From assembly GCA_947626025.1 (NCBI GenBank), contig CANQQQ010000010.1, positions 1-46,836 on the forward strand: a DNA stretch of 46,836 bases, written 5' to 3'. The number at the start of each line of letters is the position of its first letter. Within the stretch, counting starts at the first letter, position 1. The DNA is from an uncultured Clostridia bacterium (GTDB taxonomy: Bacteria; Bacillota; Clostridia; TANB77; CAG-508). Of this stretch, positions 25,884 to 35,800 are shown piece after piece. Both the position numbers and the translations under genes were made by a program. The notes below the pieces were generated by a model. That model was not told where the DNA came from, made no database searches, and was given only the letters and a program-made list of their open reading frames with translations.

Positions 25884-26945
25884 TTACTCTTGTTCACCTT
25901 TTAATTTTTCAGCTGTATCTGCTGTGATTAAAGCATCTATCATTGCGTCTAAATTTCCATTTAAGAAATCTTCCATTTGATAAATACTCATACCTATCCT
26001 ATGATCAGTTATTCTTCCTTGTGGATAGTTATATGTTCTTATTTTTTCGCTTCTATCTCCTGAACCTACTTGACTTCTTCTTGTACTTGTTAATTCTTCA
26101 TCTTGCTTTGCCTTTTCAATTTCATATAGCCTTGATTTTAATAATCTCATGGCATATTCTCTATTTTGTACTTGTGAACGCTCTGTTTGACATTCTGCAA
26201 CAATACCTGTTGGAATGTGTATTAATCTAACAGCTGATGAAGTTTTATTAATATGTTGTCCTCCTGCTCCAGAAGCCCTAAATACTTCCATCTTTATATC
26301 TGCTGGATTAATTTCTATTTGCACATCTTCTACAACTGGAAGTACTGCTACTGTTGCAGCTGAGGTTTGAATTCTACCATTACTCTCTGTTTCTGGAACT
26401 CTTTGAACTCTATGAGCTCCACTTTCAAATTTCATTCTACTGTATACACCTTTTCCTGAAATCATAAATGTTATTTCTTTATATCCACCTAATTCTGTAG
26501 CATTTTCATTTAAAACTTCTAGCTTCCAATGTTTTCTTTCTGCATACATTGAATACATTCTAAATAATTCTCCTGCAAATAGTGCTGCCTCTTCTCCACC
26601 TGTTCCTGCTCTAATTTCGCAAATCGTACTCTTATCATCATCTGGATCTTTTGGTATTAATAAAATTTTTATTTCTTCTTCAATCTTTGGTAATTTTTCT
26701 CTGGCTATTTTAATTTCTTCTTGAGCTAATTCCTTTAGTTCTGGATCTGCTAACATTTCTTCATTGTCTTTTATACTTTGCTCTATTTTTTTGTATTCCC
26801 TATATTTTTCTACTATTGGTGCTAAATCAGAGTGTTCTTTCATCATTTTTTGCCACTCTTTATTCTGCGCAATAACTTCTGGATCACTTATTTTTTGTGT
26901 CAAATCATCATATCTTTTTTCAACATCTTCTAGTTTTTGAAACAT
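25884..26945 (-). CDS. prfA: Peptide chain release factor 1
   Basis: A 353-residue RF1 that releases the finished peptide at UAA and UAG codons. The stop-codon recognition tripeptide is P-E-T at 184-186, and the universal G-G-Q is at 228-230 ([12 protein letters not shown]). The N-terminal coiled domain is complete. AAAGGAGAG precedes the ATG. No prmC methyltransferase gene lies next to it; the upstream neighbour on the same strand is murF, 51 bp away. Confidence 0.97.
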   Translation of the reverse strand: MFQKLEDVEKRYDDLTQKISDPEVIAQNKEWQKMMKEHSDLAPIVEKYREYKKIEQSIKDNEEMLADPELKELAQEEIKIAREKLPKIEEEIKILLIPKDPDDDKSTICEIRAGTGGEEAALFAGELFRMYSMYAERKHWKLEVLNENATELGGYKEITFMISGKGVYSRMKFESGAHRVQRVPETESNGRIQTSAATVAVLPVVEDVQIEINPADIKMEVFRASGAGGQHINKTSSAVRLIHIPTGIVAECQTERSQVQNREYAMRLLKSRLYEIEKAKQDEELTSTRRSQVGSGDRSEKIRTYNYPQGRITDHRIGMSIYQMEDFLNGNLDAMIDALITADTAEKLKGEQE

Positions 26946-26996
26946 AAAAACTCTCCTTTATCTTTTTTAACAATGAATATTATACACAATTTTTGT

Positions 26997-28376
26997 TCAT
27001 TTTTCAATACCTTTGACTATTTCATTAAAATTCATAGCGTTTGATGCTTTTACTAATACTATATCTCCTTCTCTTAATTCTCCATTTGCAATTTCTATTG
27101 CTTCTTCGTTTGATTTGCATTCATATATTTTCATATTGGCATTTCTATTTAATTCTAATACTCTCTTTACAATATTACTAGATGCCTTTCCTACGGTTAT
27201 CAGTATATCAATTTTATTTTTTATTACTTCTTCCCCTACTTTTTCATGTAATTCTTTCTCATACTTTCCTAGTGCTAACATATCTCCTAAAATTGCAATT
27301 CTTCTTTTTGCCTCCACACTATTTAAATACTCTAATGCTGCTTTTACAGAATCATAACTAGCATTATATGTATCATTTATGATTGTAGCTCCAATTTCAT
27401 TTTTTATTACTTCCATTCTTCTTTTCGTAAGTTCTGTATTTCTTACTCCTTCAATAATTTTTTTCATTTCTATATTATTCTCAATTCCAACACATATTGC
27501 GCATAATGCATTATATACAAAATGCTTGCCTCCAACAGGGACTTCAATCTCATATTCTTTTGAATTAACTACTAATGTAAAAATACTCTTATCTTTGAAT
27601 GACTTTATATCCTTTGCCATGACATCACTTTTATTTGTTATTCCATATGTAATTACGTTTTTATTTTGTTTATTTAATTTTGCCCAGTCATTCAATAAAT
27701 CATTATCATTGTTTACAGCTATTGGCTGATTTTCACCCATACCTTCTAATATTTCCAATTTTGCTTTTAAAATATTTTCTCTTGATCCTAAGCTTTCAAT
27801 ATGAGAAGTTCCAATATTACTTATTACACACATTGTTGGCTGTGCAATATTTGTTAGTACACTTATTTCCCCAAAGTGGTTCATTCCCATCTCAACTACT
27901 AATGCCTCATGATCTTTTAATTTTAAGATTGTCATTGGCAATCCTATATGATTGTTCATATTTCCACTAGTTTTTAATACTTTGTATTTTTGAGACATTA
28001 CACTTGCAATAATATCTTTTGTTGTAGTTTTACCAACACTACCTGTTACAGCGATTACCGGTATATTGTATAAACTTCTTTTATATTCTGCAAGTTGTTG
28101 CAATGCTTTAATAGAATCTTCTACCTGTATAATAGTCTTTCCTTCGATTTTTTTAGCCTCTATCCCTGAAATTATACATATTTCCGCTCCGTTCTCAAAT
28201 GCTTTTTCATATAATGTATTTCCATCAACGTTTTCACCTTTTATTCCTATATATGTATCTCCGTTTTTAATAAGTTTTGTATCTTTTTCTACATTATTTA
28301 AGATTGCATTTTCATTTCCACAAATCAATTTCCCACGACATACATTAATAATGTCTTTAACTGTAATATCTTTCAT
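26997..28376 (-). CDS. murF: UDP-MurNAc-tripeptide D-Ala-D-Ala ligase MurF
   Basis: A 459-residue cytoplasmic ligase that adds D-Ala-D-Ala to the peptidoglycan precursor. The N-terminal UDP-binding domain is followed by the Mur ligase ATP site T-G-S-V-G-K-T-T-T (111-119). V-V-E-M-G-M-N-H-F-G-E-I and N-D-T-Y-N-A-S-Y-D are the diagnostic MurF motifs. The length is normal. The usual neighbours (mraY, murE) are absent; it is followed by prfA. Confidence 0.96.
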   Translation of the reverse strand: MKDITVKDIINVCRGKLICGNENAILNNVEKDTKLIKNGDTYIGIKGENVDGNTLYEKAFENGAEICIISGIEAKKIEGKTIIQVEDSIKALQQLAEYKRSLYNIPVIAVTGSVGKTTTKDIIASVMSQKYKVLKTSGNMNNHIGLPMTILKLKDHEALVVEMGMNHFGEISVLTNIAQPTMCVISNIGTSHIESLGSRENILKAKLEILEGMGENQPIAVNNDNDLLNDWAKLNKQNKNVITYGITNKSDVMAKDIKSFKDKSIFTLVVNSKEYEIEVPVGGKHFVYNALCAICVGIENNIEMKKIIEGVRNTELTKRRMEVIKNEIGATIINDTYNASYDSVKAALEYLNSVEAKRRIAILGDMLALGKYEKELHEKVGEEVIKNKIDILITVGKASSNIVKRVLELNRNANMKIYECKSNEEAIEIANGELREGDIVLVKASNAMNFNEIVKGIEK

Positions 28377-28444
28377 AATATACCTTCTTTCAATTTAATA
28401 TATTCTATAATATATTAAATTATAAATCAATTATATTTATGTGA

Positions 28445-28493
28445 AATTATAAAATATACGAACAACCATAGGTTGTTCGTATATTTTATAATT
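28445..28493 (-). terminator. Terminator of rubrerythrin gene
   Basis: A perfect 23-bp stem (28445-28467 with 28471-28493, core ATACGAACAACC/GGTTGTTCGTAT) with a three-base loop. It starts 8 bp after the rubrerythrin stop. The A/T ends supply the T-rich tail. Confidence 0.9.
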
Positions 28494-28501
28494 TAATAAT
28501 A

Positions 28502-29041
28502 TTAATAATTTTCAGCTTTTATTTCGAAGTATGCTTGTGGATGATTACATACTGGGCAAACTTTTGGTGCTTCTTTTCCTATGCAAATATGTCCACAGTT
28601 TCTGCATTTCCAGATTTTATCTCCGTCTTTAGAGAATACTAATCCATCTTCAACATTTTCTAATAGTTTTAAGTATCTCTCTTCATGTTCTTTTTCTATT
28701 TTTCCAACTGCCTCAAATAAATATGCAATTTTATCAAATCCTTCTTCTTTAGCAGTTTTTGCAAATTCATCATACATATCTGTCCATTCATAATTTTCAC
28801 CTGTTGCAGCTGCTTTTAAATTTTCTGTAGTTGTTGGGATATCTCCTCCATTTAATAATTTAAACCATATTTTTGCATGTTCCTTTTCATTGTCAGCTGT
28901 CTCTAAAAATATAGAAGCTATTTGCTCATATCCTTCTTTTTTTGCTTTGCTTGCAAAATATGTGTATTTATTTCTAGCTTGTGATTCTCCAGCAAAAGCT
29001 GTCATTAAATTTTGTTCTGTTTTTGATCCTTTTAATTCCAT
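28502..29041 (-). CDS. rbr: Rubrerythrin
   Basis: A 179-residue anaerobic peroxidase that reduces hydrogen peroxide. The N-terminal ferritin-like di-iron domain has the helix G-E-S-Q-A-R-N-K-Y and E-x-x-H ligands in D-N-E-K-E-H-A and K-I-E-K-E-H-E-E-R. The C-terminal rubredoxin iron site is W-K-C-R-N-C-G and C-P-V-C-N-H-P-Q. Start 29041 has GGAAGGAATG upstream; the longer 29062 reading is rejected. It is a single-gene unit with its own promoter and terminator. This fits an anaerobe. Confidence 0.96.
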   Translation of the reverse strand: MELKGSKTEQNLMTAFAGESQARNKYTYFASKAKKEGYEQIASIFLETADNEKEHAKIWFKLLNGGDIPTTTENLKAAATGENYEWTDMYDEFAKTAKEEGFDKIAYLFEAVGKIEKEHEERYLKLLENVEDGLVFSKDGDKIWKCRNCGHICIGKEAPKVCPVCNHPQAYFEIKAENY

Positions 29042-29123
29042 TTTATCATTCCTTCCTTTCAACTTTGAAAAATAATTTAGTAATTTTTTAAACCTGATAC
29101 TTCTTTATATCATAGCCGATAGA

Positions 29124-29152
29124 ATTATAACATAATAAAATTCAAAAGTCTA
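29124..29152 (-). promoter_or_regulatory. Probable sigma-A promoter of rubrerythrin gene
   Basis: Read on the minus strand: TAGACT (29147-29152), 17-bp spacer, TATAAT (29124-29129). The palindrome AAAAGTCTAGACTTTT (29143-29158) overlaps the -35 box and could be an operator or the end of the neighbouring MFS transcript. Confidence 0.55.
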
Positions 29153-29159
29153 GACTTTT

Positions 29160-30458
29160 TTATTTAGTAATAGTTTCAAATTCTATATCTTCTTTTCTAT
29201 ATTCTTCTGGTCTTAATCCAAATCTTGTACTCATATAACTTAACGCAATTATCATACTCACAAATGCAATTAATCCCACTACCAAGAAAGCATTTTCAAC
29301 TGTTAATATATTTAATAGTAATCCACCTAAAACTGAAAAAATACTTGCAGCTATTCCGCCAATAAATTCATATGTAAATGTTATTTTATTCCTCATACTC
29401 TCAGTTGTAAAGTTTTTCAAATATTTGTATTCTAATATATACCATATTGAAGTATTTATTCTTTGAATAGCATACATTATTAGCACAATTGGTATAATTG
29501 ATTCATTTTTCCATAAACTTGATGTTATACCTACTACTATACATGCTCCTATATACATTAAAGATATAAATGCTAATGTTCTATTTTTTAATATCTTCTC
29601 TATAGGTCTTTTTAATGAAAGTGAAATTCCGCCAATTAGAGTTAGAACTGCAAATATCATAGAAAATTGTTCTTCATGTATTCCTATATCTATTAATAAA
29701 TCACTTGAATACGTTTCAACAATTTCAATTACACTATAAAATACTATTTGAAATAATATGAAAGCTTTCATTCTTCTTGATCTTAGTATAAACTTAAATG
29801 AGGCTTTTAAGTTTTTTCCATAGCTATTTAATGTATTCAATAGACCTATTTCTTCTTTTTTATCTTCTCTTTCTTCATATATGTCTTTAAATCCAAATGA
29901 TATTATTGTTGAAGCAATAATGAATCCTAAGCATATAAACATTGGTAAATAATTATTAATTACAAATAAGTATCCTGATACTAGAGAAGCTATTCCATCT
30001 AATATATAATACCAACTTCCACCTCGTGCATCCAATTTTGAATATAATCCTTCTCCCCCTCTTGTTGCCACAGAATCATATAATAAATTAGACTCTGCAA
30101 TTGTTTTTATGTCATAACCTAAGGAAAATATTAAATCTGCTATTATTATACTGATTATACCAGGACAAGATATTAATACAAGCATATATATAATTAATAA
30201 TATATTTCCTAATATAATACTTTTACTCTTTCCTAAGAAATCAGTAATCGCAACTGCTGGTATTTGCATTATTATTCTAAATATTAAGTAAAAGCCATTT
30301 ATTACTAGTATTTCTGATGCTGTTACTTTCTTAGTTATTGTATAGAATAAGAATTCTATTGAATAAAAAAATAGTAAATCCCATGAAAACATTTTATATA
30401 TTGGATATAGTCTAGCATTATTTCTTCTTATCTTCCTTATTTCTTTTAAGTTTTTCAT
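29160..30458 (-). CDS. MFS-type membrane transporter
   Basis: A 432-residue integral membrane protein with about twelve hydrophobic segments in two halves, split by a charged loop (I-Y-E-E-R-E-D-K-K-E-E near residue 200). F-L-G-K-S-K-S in the first half resembles the MFS loop 2-3 signature. The start at 30458 (M-K-N-L-K-E-I-R-K) is chosen for AAGGGG upstream; longer starts exist at 30488 and 30470. The substrate is unknown; drug or metabolite export would be typical. It is a single-gene unit, divergent from the small membrane protein at 30579. Confidence 0.8.
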   Translation of the reverse strand: MKNLKEIRKIRRNNARLYPIYKMFSWDLLFFYSIEFLFYTITKKVTASEILVINGFYLIFRIIMQIPAVAITDFLGKSKSIILGNILLIIYMLVLISCPGIISIIIADLIFSLGYDIKTIAESNLLYDSVATRGGEGLYSKLDARGGSWYYILDGIASLVSGYLFVINNYLPMFICLGFIIASTIISFGFKDIYEEREDKKEEIGLLNTLNSYGKNLKASFKFILRSRRMKAFILFQIVFYSVIEIVETYSSDLLIDIGIHEEQFSMIFAVLTLIGGISLSLKRPIEKILKNRTLAFISLMYIGACIVVGITSSLWKNESIIPIVLIMYAIQRINTSIWYILEYKYLKNFTTESMRNKITFTYEFIGGIAASIFSVLGGLLLNILTVENAFLVVGLIAFVSMIIALSYMSTRFGLRPEEYRKEDIEFETITK

Positions 30459-30578
30459 GTATTTATACATCCCCTTGTTTTTCAACATATATTCATTTTA
30501 TCATAAATTTCAATAAATACAATCATTAATCACAATTTTTATATTTAGTCATATTATATAGCGTAAGGAGGGAATAAT

Positions 30579-30998
30579 ATGTATAAGGAAAAAAGTAATA
30601 GTTGTTCATGTATATTTAATATTATCTCAAGTGTAATAGCTGCTGTTGGTATTGCTGGTGTATTTTACGCAGGGCTTGTAACTACCATAGCTGCTTTAAT
30701 ATATATAACATTAATATTAGGTATTTTAGGATTAGTTGGTATAATTATAGCAGGAGTTTTCTGCAAGAAAGGCATTTGTGATTGTATCAATTCATCATTC
30801 TTTGTTACTAGTTCTATTGGTGCAATAATTACTAGTATATTTGCATTAGCTATAACTAGTTTAACGACTCTATCTGTCCCTGTTGCACTTTTAATAGGCG
30901 CTGTAGCATTTTTCTTAGTATCATTTTTAATAAGTGCTATAGAATTATTAATATGTCTATTTTGTAACAAGAAATCTTCTTGCTGTTATGATGATTAA
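30579..30998 (+). CDS. Small four-helix membrane protein with cysteine-rich ends
   Basis: A 139-residue hydrophobic protein with four predicted transmembrane helices (about 13-35, 37-60, 75-98 and 102-128). Cysteines cluster at the N-terminus (S-C-S-C), in the central loop (F-C-K-K-G-I-C-D-C) and at the C-terminus (L-F-C-N-K-K-S-S-C-C). A strong AAGGAGGG site lies upstream and a terminator at 31004-31032. The cysteine arrangement may bind metal or form disulfides. Similar small proteins occur in clostridial spore-formers, but I cannot assign a function. Confidence 0.78.
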   Translation: MYKEKSNSCSCIFNIISSVIAAVGIAGVFYAGLVTTIAALIYITLILGILGLVGIIIAGVFCKKGICDCINSSFFVTSSIGAIITSIFALAITSLTTLSVPVALLIGAVAFFLVSFLISAIELLICLFCNKKSSCCYDD

Positions 30999-31003
30999 TA
31001 TAC

Positions 31004-31032
31004 TATGGGGTAGTTAAATAATCTACCCCATA
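31004..31032 (+). terminator. Terminator of small membrane protein gene
   Basis: TATGGGGTAG (31004-31013) pairs with CTACCCCATA (31023-31032), just past the stop codon and followed by an A/T-rich tail. Confidence 0.85.
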
Positions 31033-31083
31033 TATAAATTTTCGAACATTGTTATCTAAAATATAGAAAGGATTCGTTTTTTT

Positions 31084-31953
31084 ATGGAAGTTTTGAGATT
31101 GGGTTCAACTGGACCTATGGTTGAATTGTTGCAAAGTATACTAAAAAAATTAGGATTATATGCTGGAAATATAGATGGCATTTTCGGTAAAAATACTGAA
31201 AATTCCGTTAAAATGTTTCAAAAAAATTTTGGACTTACAGTCGATGGAATTGTAGGTACTAACACATGGAACGCTCTATATCCATATATTTACGGTTATA
31301 GTAGTTATACTATTAAGAGTGGCGATACTTTATATTCTATAGCACAATTGTTTTCTACAACAATTAATAGAATATTATATGCCAATCCTAATATTAACCC
31401 AGATAGCTTATATATTGGTCAAGAAATTATAGTTCCCTTTGGTAATATAGTTCCTACAAATATAAGTTATACTTATAATATATTACAAATGAATATATAT
31501 TCTTTAAGTAGAATATATCCTTTCTTACAAATAGGTTCTATTGGTAATAGTGTTATGGGAAAAAACCTTCCTTATATTAGAATTGGATATGGTTCTAAAG
31601 AAGTATTTTATAATGCTTCTTTCCATGCTAACGAGTGGATTACAAGTCCTCTACTTATGAAGTTTATTGAGAATTTTTCAAGATCATTCGTAGATAATGG
31701 ATATATCTATGGTTATAGTACAAATTATATATTTAATAATTTTTCTATATATATTTTGCCAATGGTAAATCCAGATGGTGTAGATTTAGTTACAGGTGGA
31801 ATGGATAAAACTTCTTCTTATTATAACCGTGCAAAAAATATTGCAAATAGTTTTCCTTCAATTCCTTTCCCTTCTGGATGGAAAGCTAATATATCTGGTG
31901 TGGTTTTAAAAACATACCAACCAGAGAGAATATACCGTTATATAAAAAAATAA
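31084..31953 (+). CDS. PG-binding/LysM/M14 peptidase, truncated and probably inactive
   Basis: A 289-residue wall-associated protein: a peptidoglycan-binding type 1 domain (4-63), one LysM domain (75-118), then the first half of an M14 zinc carboxypeptidase domain (from about 130). Complete relatives are gamma-D-glutamyl-diaminoacid endopeptidases that cut the peptide stem of peptidoglycan, often in sporulation. The first zinc motif is intact (H181-A-N-E184) and M-V-N-P-D-G-V-D-L follows. Where relatives have G-V-D-L-N and an arginine-containing segment, this one reads G-V-V-L-K-T-Y-Q-P and stops 13 residues later. The second zinc histidine and the catalytic glutamate are missing (usual length about 400+). 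Confidence 0.85.
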   Translation: MEVLRLGSTGPMVELLQSILKKLGLYAGNIDGIFGKNTENSVKMFQKNFGLTVDGIVGTNTWNALYPYIYGYSSYTIKSGDTLYSIAQLFSTTINRILYANPNINPDSLYIGQEIIVPFGNIVPTNISYTYNILQMNIYSLSRIYPFLQIGSIGNSVMGKNLPYIRIGYGSKEVFYNASFHANEWITSPLLMKFIENFSRSFVDNGYIYGYSTNYIFNNFSIYILPMVNPDGVDLVTGGMDKTSSYYNRAKNIANSFPSIPFPSGWKANISGVVLKTYQPERIYRYIKK

Positions 31954-31990
31954 CTAGAACTTAGTTTTACTAAATTCCAGTTATTTTTAT
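31951..31990 (+). terminator. Terminator after the truncated M14 gene
   Basis: GAACTTAGT (31957-31965) pairs with ACTAAATTC (31969-31977), extended by TAACT/AGTTA that includes the stop codon, then TTTTT. It also faces the cohesin gene at 32001 on the other strand. Confidence 0.8.
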
Positions 31991-32000
31991 ATTTGTTTTT

Positions 32001-32759
32001 TTATTTATTAATTGACTTTATTTTAATATAAGATGTTATTGCTACCAAAGCACATCCGCCAACTAGTATAAATATATACATACTTGAATCACCAGTCTTA
32101 GGTAGTTTTCCTTGAACAGTATCTCCTTTATTAGTACCACCTAAATTAGAACCATTTCCACTTCCTCCGGTTCCACCGTTTGGAATACTTCCACTTCCTG
32201 TACCAGTACCAGCTCCAGTACCAGCTCCACCTTGGTCTCCAGAACCGCTTCCAGTTCCAGTATCATTGCTTAATATTGTTATTTTAACAGAAGTGTCTGC
32301 AGCTTTTACATCAGATTCAGCAGTTGATCCAGAGAAATTAAGTAATTTAATTGTAGTTTCTCCTAATCCTGCATTGTCTTTTACTTTAAAAGTAATAGTT
32401 CCAATATTTTGTGCTGTATTTACAACTTTGCCATCCCCAGTAGTTCCTGCTATTTTCATGTTTTGATAAAATGGTTTATCCCATTTATCTGTACCATTTG
32501 TTGATACATATTCTAATACAGAAGTGTCAAAATCTATACTAGCTGTATAAGCACCAATTCCTTTTTCACCACTTTCAATAGCAATATCACTTAATGCAAT
32601 AGTAACTGTAATTTCTTCTCCTCTTTTTGCCTGTGCTTTATTTACAGTCAAAGTTGTTTTGAAACTATCGCTTACTGCATATGCATTCGTTGTAAAAACT
32701 AATAACATTGCAATTAGTAATATACAAATTATATTTTTACACTTTATACTATTGTTCAT
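32001..32759 (-). CDS. Cell-wall-anchored single-cohesin protein (scaffold 2)
   Basis: A 252-residue surface protein. Signal peptide about 1-28 (cleavage near T-N-A-Y-A). One cohesin-like beta-sandwich at about 32-165 (R-G-E-E-I-T-V-T-I-A-L-S-D-I onset, Y-T-A-S-I-D-F-D-T-S-V-L-E-Y core, G-T-I-T-F-K-V-K late strand). A Gly/Thr/Ser-rich linker at 166-218 and the sortase signal L-P-K-T-G with a hydrophobic stretch and positive tail follow. Cohesins bind dockerins with high affinity in a calcium-dependent way. It lies 49 bp after a dockerin protein gene and probably shares its transcript, which suggests they are partners. Confidence 0.88.
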   Translation of the reverse strand: MNNSIKCKNIICILLIAMLLVFTTNAYAVSDSFKTTLTVNKAQAKRGEEITVTIALSDIAIESGEKGIGAYTASIDFDTSVLEYVSTNGTDKWDKPFYQNMKIAGTTGDGKVVNTAQNIGTITFKVKDNAGLGETTIKLLNFSGSTAESDVKAADTSVKITILSNDTGTGSGSGDQGGAGTGAGTGTGSGSIPNGGTGGSGNGSNLGGTNKGDTVQGKLPKTGDSSMYIFILVGGCALVAITSYIKIKSINK

Positions 32760-32808
32760 ATCCCTTTCTCCTTTATCTATATTATTTACATATTGTGTTT
32801 TAAAAATA

Positions 32809-35800
32809 TTACTGTGTATCCATTTGCTCTAATACTAATCTCTTCATTAATAATAAGTCTGTTGATGTTACTTGATTATCTTTATTAATATCTGCTGCTT
32901 TAAAGCTATCTCCCGTTAGGATCCAATCTTGTTGTTCTCCTGCTACTAAATGTCTTTTTATTAATAAAAGGTCTGTTGGTGTTATTTCGCCATCATTATC
33001 TAAATCTCCCGTTATATTTTCATCTGGATTATCTTGTTGTTCATTGATCCAGTCAACTTCTGCAACTATCTCTGCTGCATTTCCTGCTTCATCTTGAATT
33101 TTAAATGGAAATTTTCCATTTTTAGTAAATGTATATTCTCTACTTGTATTATTATTAGTAATTAATATTGGTTCACTTTCATCTACTAATTTTACAGTTA
33201 CTGGTCCATCGGTAGCTTCTTTTGTACTATATTCTATTGTTGCTACTGGAGCCTCTTTATCTATCCAACTTACTTTTGCTTTATGTTTCTTTACATCTGC
33301 ACTATCCTCATCTAAAGGATCTTTATATTGGAATTCAAATTCATGATTTTTGTCAAATGTATATTCATTTGAAGAATTATTATTAACAACTTCTGCTTCT
33401 GTTTTTACACACATACCATCTGCACTTCTTGCACCATCTACAATATCTATAATATATGGATTAATTGTAGCTTTAACATTTTGATTTGTTATTCTTGTGA
33501 TATCATAATTTATATCACTTACCATCATCTTGTTGTCTTCAAGATAATCTGCCTTTATACTCTTAAATGCTATGTTACTTGCCTTATCAAGGAATTTGAA
33601 TTCATATTCTCCACTCTCATCAAATGTATACTCTAAAGGATTAGATGGTACTTGTTGTAATGTTCCTAAAATAGCTTGTTTTTGCTCTTTCGTTAACTCT
33701 TCATCATCTTCTAGAGTAATACTATTTCCGTTTTGGTCAAGATAATCTACTTTATTTGTATTTAATATAGTTACATATGCTGCTACTTCTGGTACTTTTC
33801 CTGTTGTGTTAATATATGTTATATCTGTCATTTCTAGAATTCCTTTATTTTCTTCTAGTTTTGCTATTTTTTCTACATTACCTGAAGAATCTAAGTATGA
33901 AATCTTTGATACTTTTTTATTTTCATCAACTTCAATATAGTTTACTTTATTATCGTTTTTATCTAGTAAATATACGTCTTCACTTATAGTATCTAGTAAT
34001 ATAGCTAATTTTCTGCCTTCATCGATCTTATAATCTACTTCAACTGTTGGAGTGTCTTTATCAATCCAATCTACTGTAGCTGTTGCACTACCTTTATTTC
34101 CATTTTTATCCTCAAAAGTAAATGTAAAACTATCATTTTCTTCAAATACATATGTATCATTTCCATAATTGTTTGTAATTGTTATTTCTGTACTTGGGTT
34201 AACAAGTCTTGCAATTACATAACTACTTGTTTTTTCTTGTGTACTATAGTAAATTCCTGCAGTTGGTATTGTTTTATCTATTTTTGTTGTATCTTCAAAT
34301 AAATTTAACATTGCTATTGATGCAAACATATTATATGTTTCTAATTCTACTTTTACATATTTTGCTTCAACACTTTCATCAAATGTAATATTTCTTAATT
34401 CAGTATTCATTGGACAATCGCTAATTTTTCCAGCTTCTGTCCAATCTGTGCCATTCATGCTTACATAAACTGTTGCATTTTTTATATAGTCTGGATCATC
34501 TGGTTTATATTTTCTTTGTATAAATTCTAATGCTGATACATATCTTGGTGTATTTAATTCTACAGTAATATATGGTTTTTTTCCTTGTTCTATAACATTA
34601 TATCTAAAGTCTGTATGCCACATTGTATATAAGTTTCCATCAATCGCATTTGGCGCATAAAATGGTCTTTTACTATCAACTGATTGACTTGAATATCCTT
34701 CATTATTCTCATTCTCTGGATATCCCTTAATTGATAAATCTGAAATTCTAATATATCTTCTTGTCTCTGTTTGATTGTCTTCTGTAAATTCAAACTCGTC
34801 TGATGCTGGACTTGCTAATTTTGTGCCTGTTGCTGCTTGCCTTACTTGTACTTTCTTGTCACCTGATAAATCTGGTGAAGATATTCTATATGAAGTCCAG
34901 TTATCGTTTTCACTATAACGCCACTCTGTATTTACATCAACACCCATAACGGCATTTTCTAAGTCATTAGCATATAAGTTATCTAATATACTTTGTTCTT
35001 CAATGTCTATTTTATATACATTGGCATCACTATAATCCGTTCCATATATATGGATATAAATGTCATTTTCAGCTGTAATACTTTGTATTTCGCTCTTTGA
35101 TAGTTGAATCTTGTGTGGTTCATCTGGTTCAAAAGTTACTTCTTCCCATTTATTTTTTCCATCTAAGCTATAATCCCAATGAACACCATTATTATCGAAA
35201 CGACTTGCTAATATAATTTTTCCTGCATCTTTTCCATCAAATGAGAAGGTAGCTAATGATGTATCCATTTGACCAAGTAAGTAGTTAGCTACAATTCTTG
35301 CAATTGATGGTTGGTAAACTTTATCAGTATCTGTATCTTTTAAATTTTTTGCATCATTTAACAATTTTGTTTCTAATAATGTAAATTTAAATGAATATTC
35401 TACTTCTGTAATTTCTGGTTGTATTTGGTCTAATAAATTTTTCATAGGTAATGGGAATGGCATTAATGCATTTCCTAATTCTTCTGCTAGTTCGTAATAT
35501 TCTGCATCTGTTCTACTTTCATCTGCTTTGTATACATTTATTAATCCCCACCATGCATCAATATTGATTTTTTGTACCTTTAATGCTTCTCTATATATTT
35601 CTTCTTGCTTTTTTAAATCTCCATTGTATAATTCTGCTGTCATATTTATTTTTTCAGATTCTTCATAATGTTCATAATCATTTATAGCCTCTTGTGATAA
35701 CATCATATAAGTTCCAGCATAGCCATCAACATAACTATCACTTCCCCAACCAAGTGGCATTCTAGTTCCCATTTTTTCTGATTTTCCTGTTTGAGCCCAG

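Noticed and set aside
29143-29158. AAAAGTCTAGACTTTT as a terminator for the MFS gene
   Set aside because: It lies upstream, not downstream, of the MFS stop in the sense needed only weakly, leaves no hairpin loop and overlaps a likely -35 box; kept only as a possible operator.
34590-34793. Small minus-strand ORF inside the large dockerin gene
   Set aside because: It is an alternative frame of a clearly coding region with no start signals.
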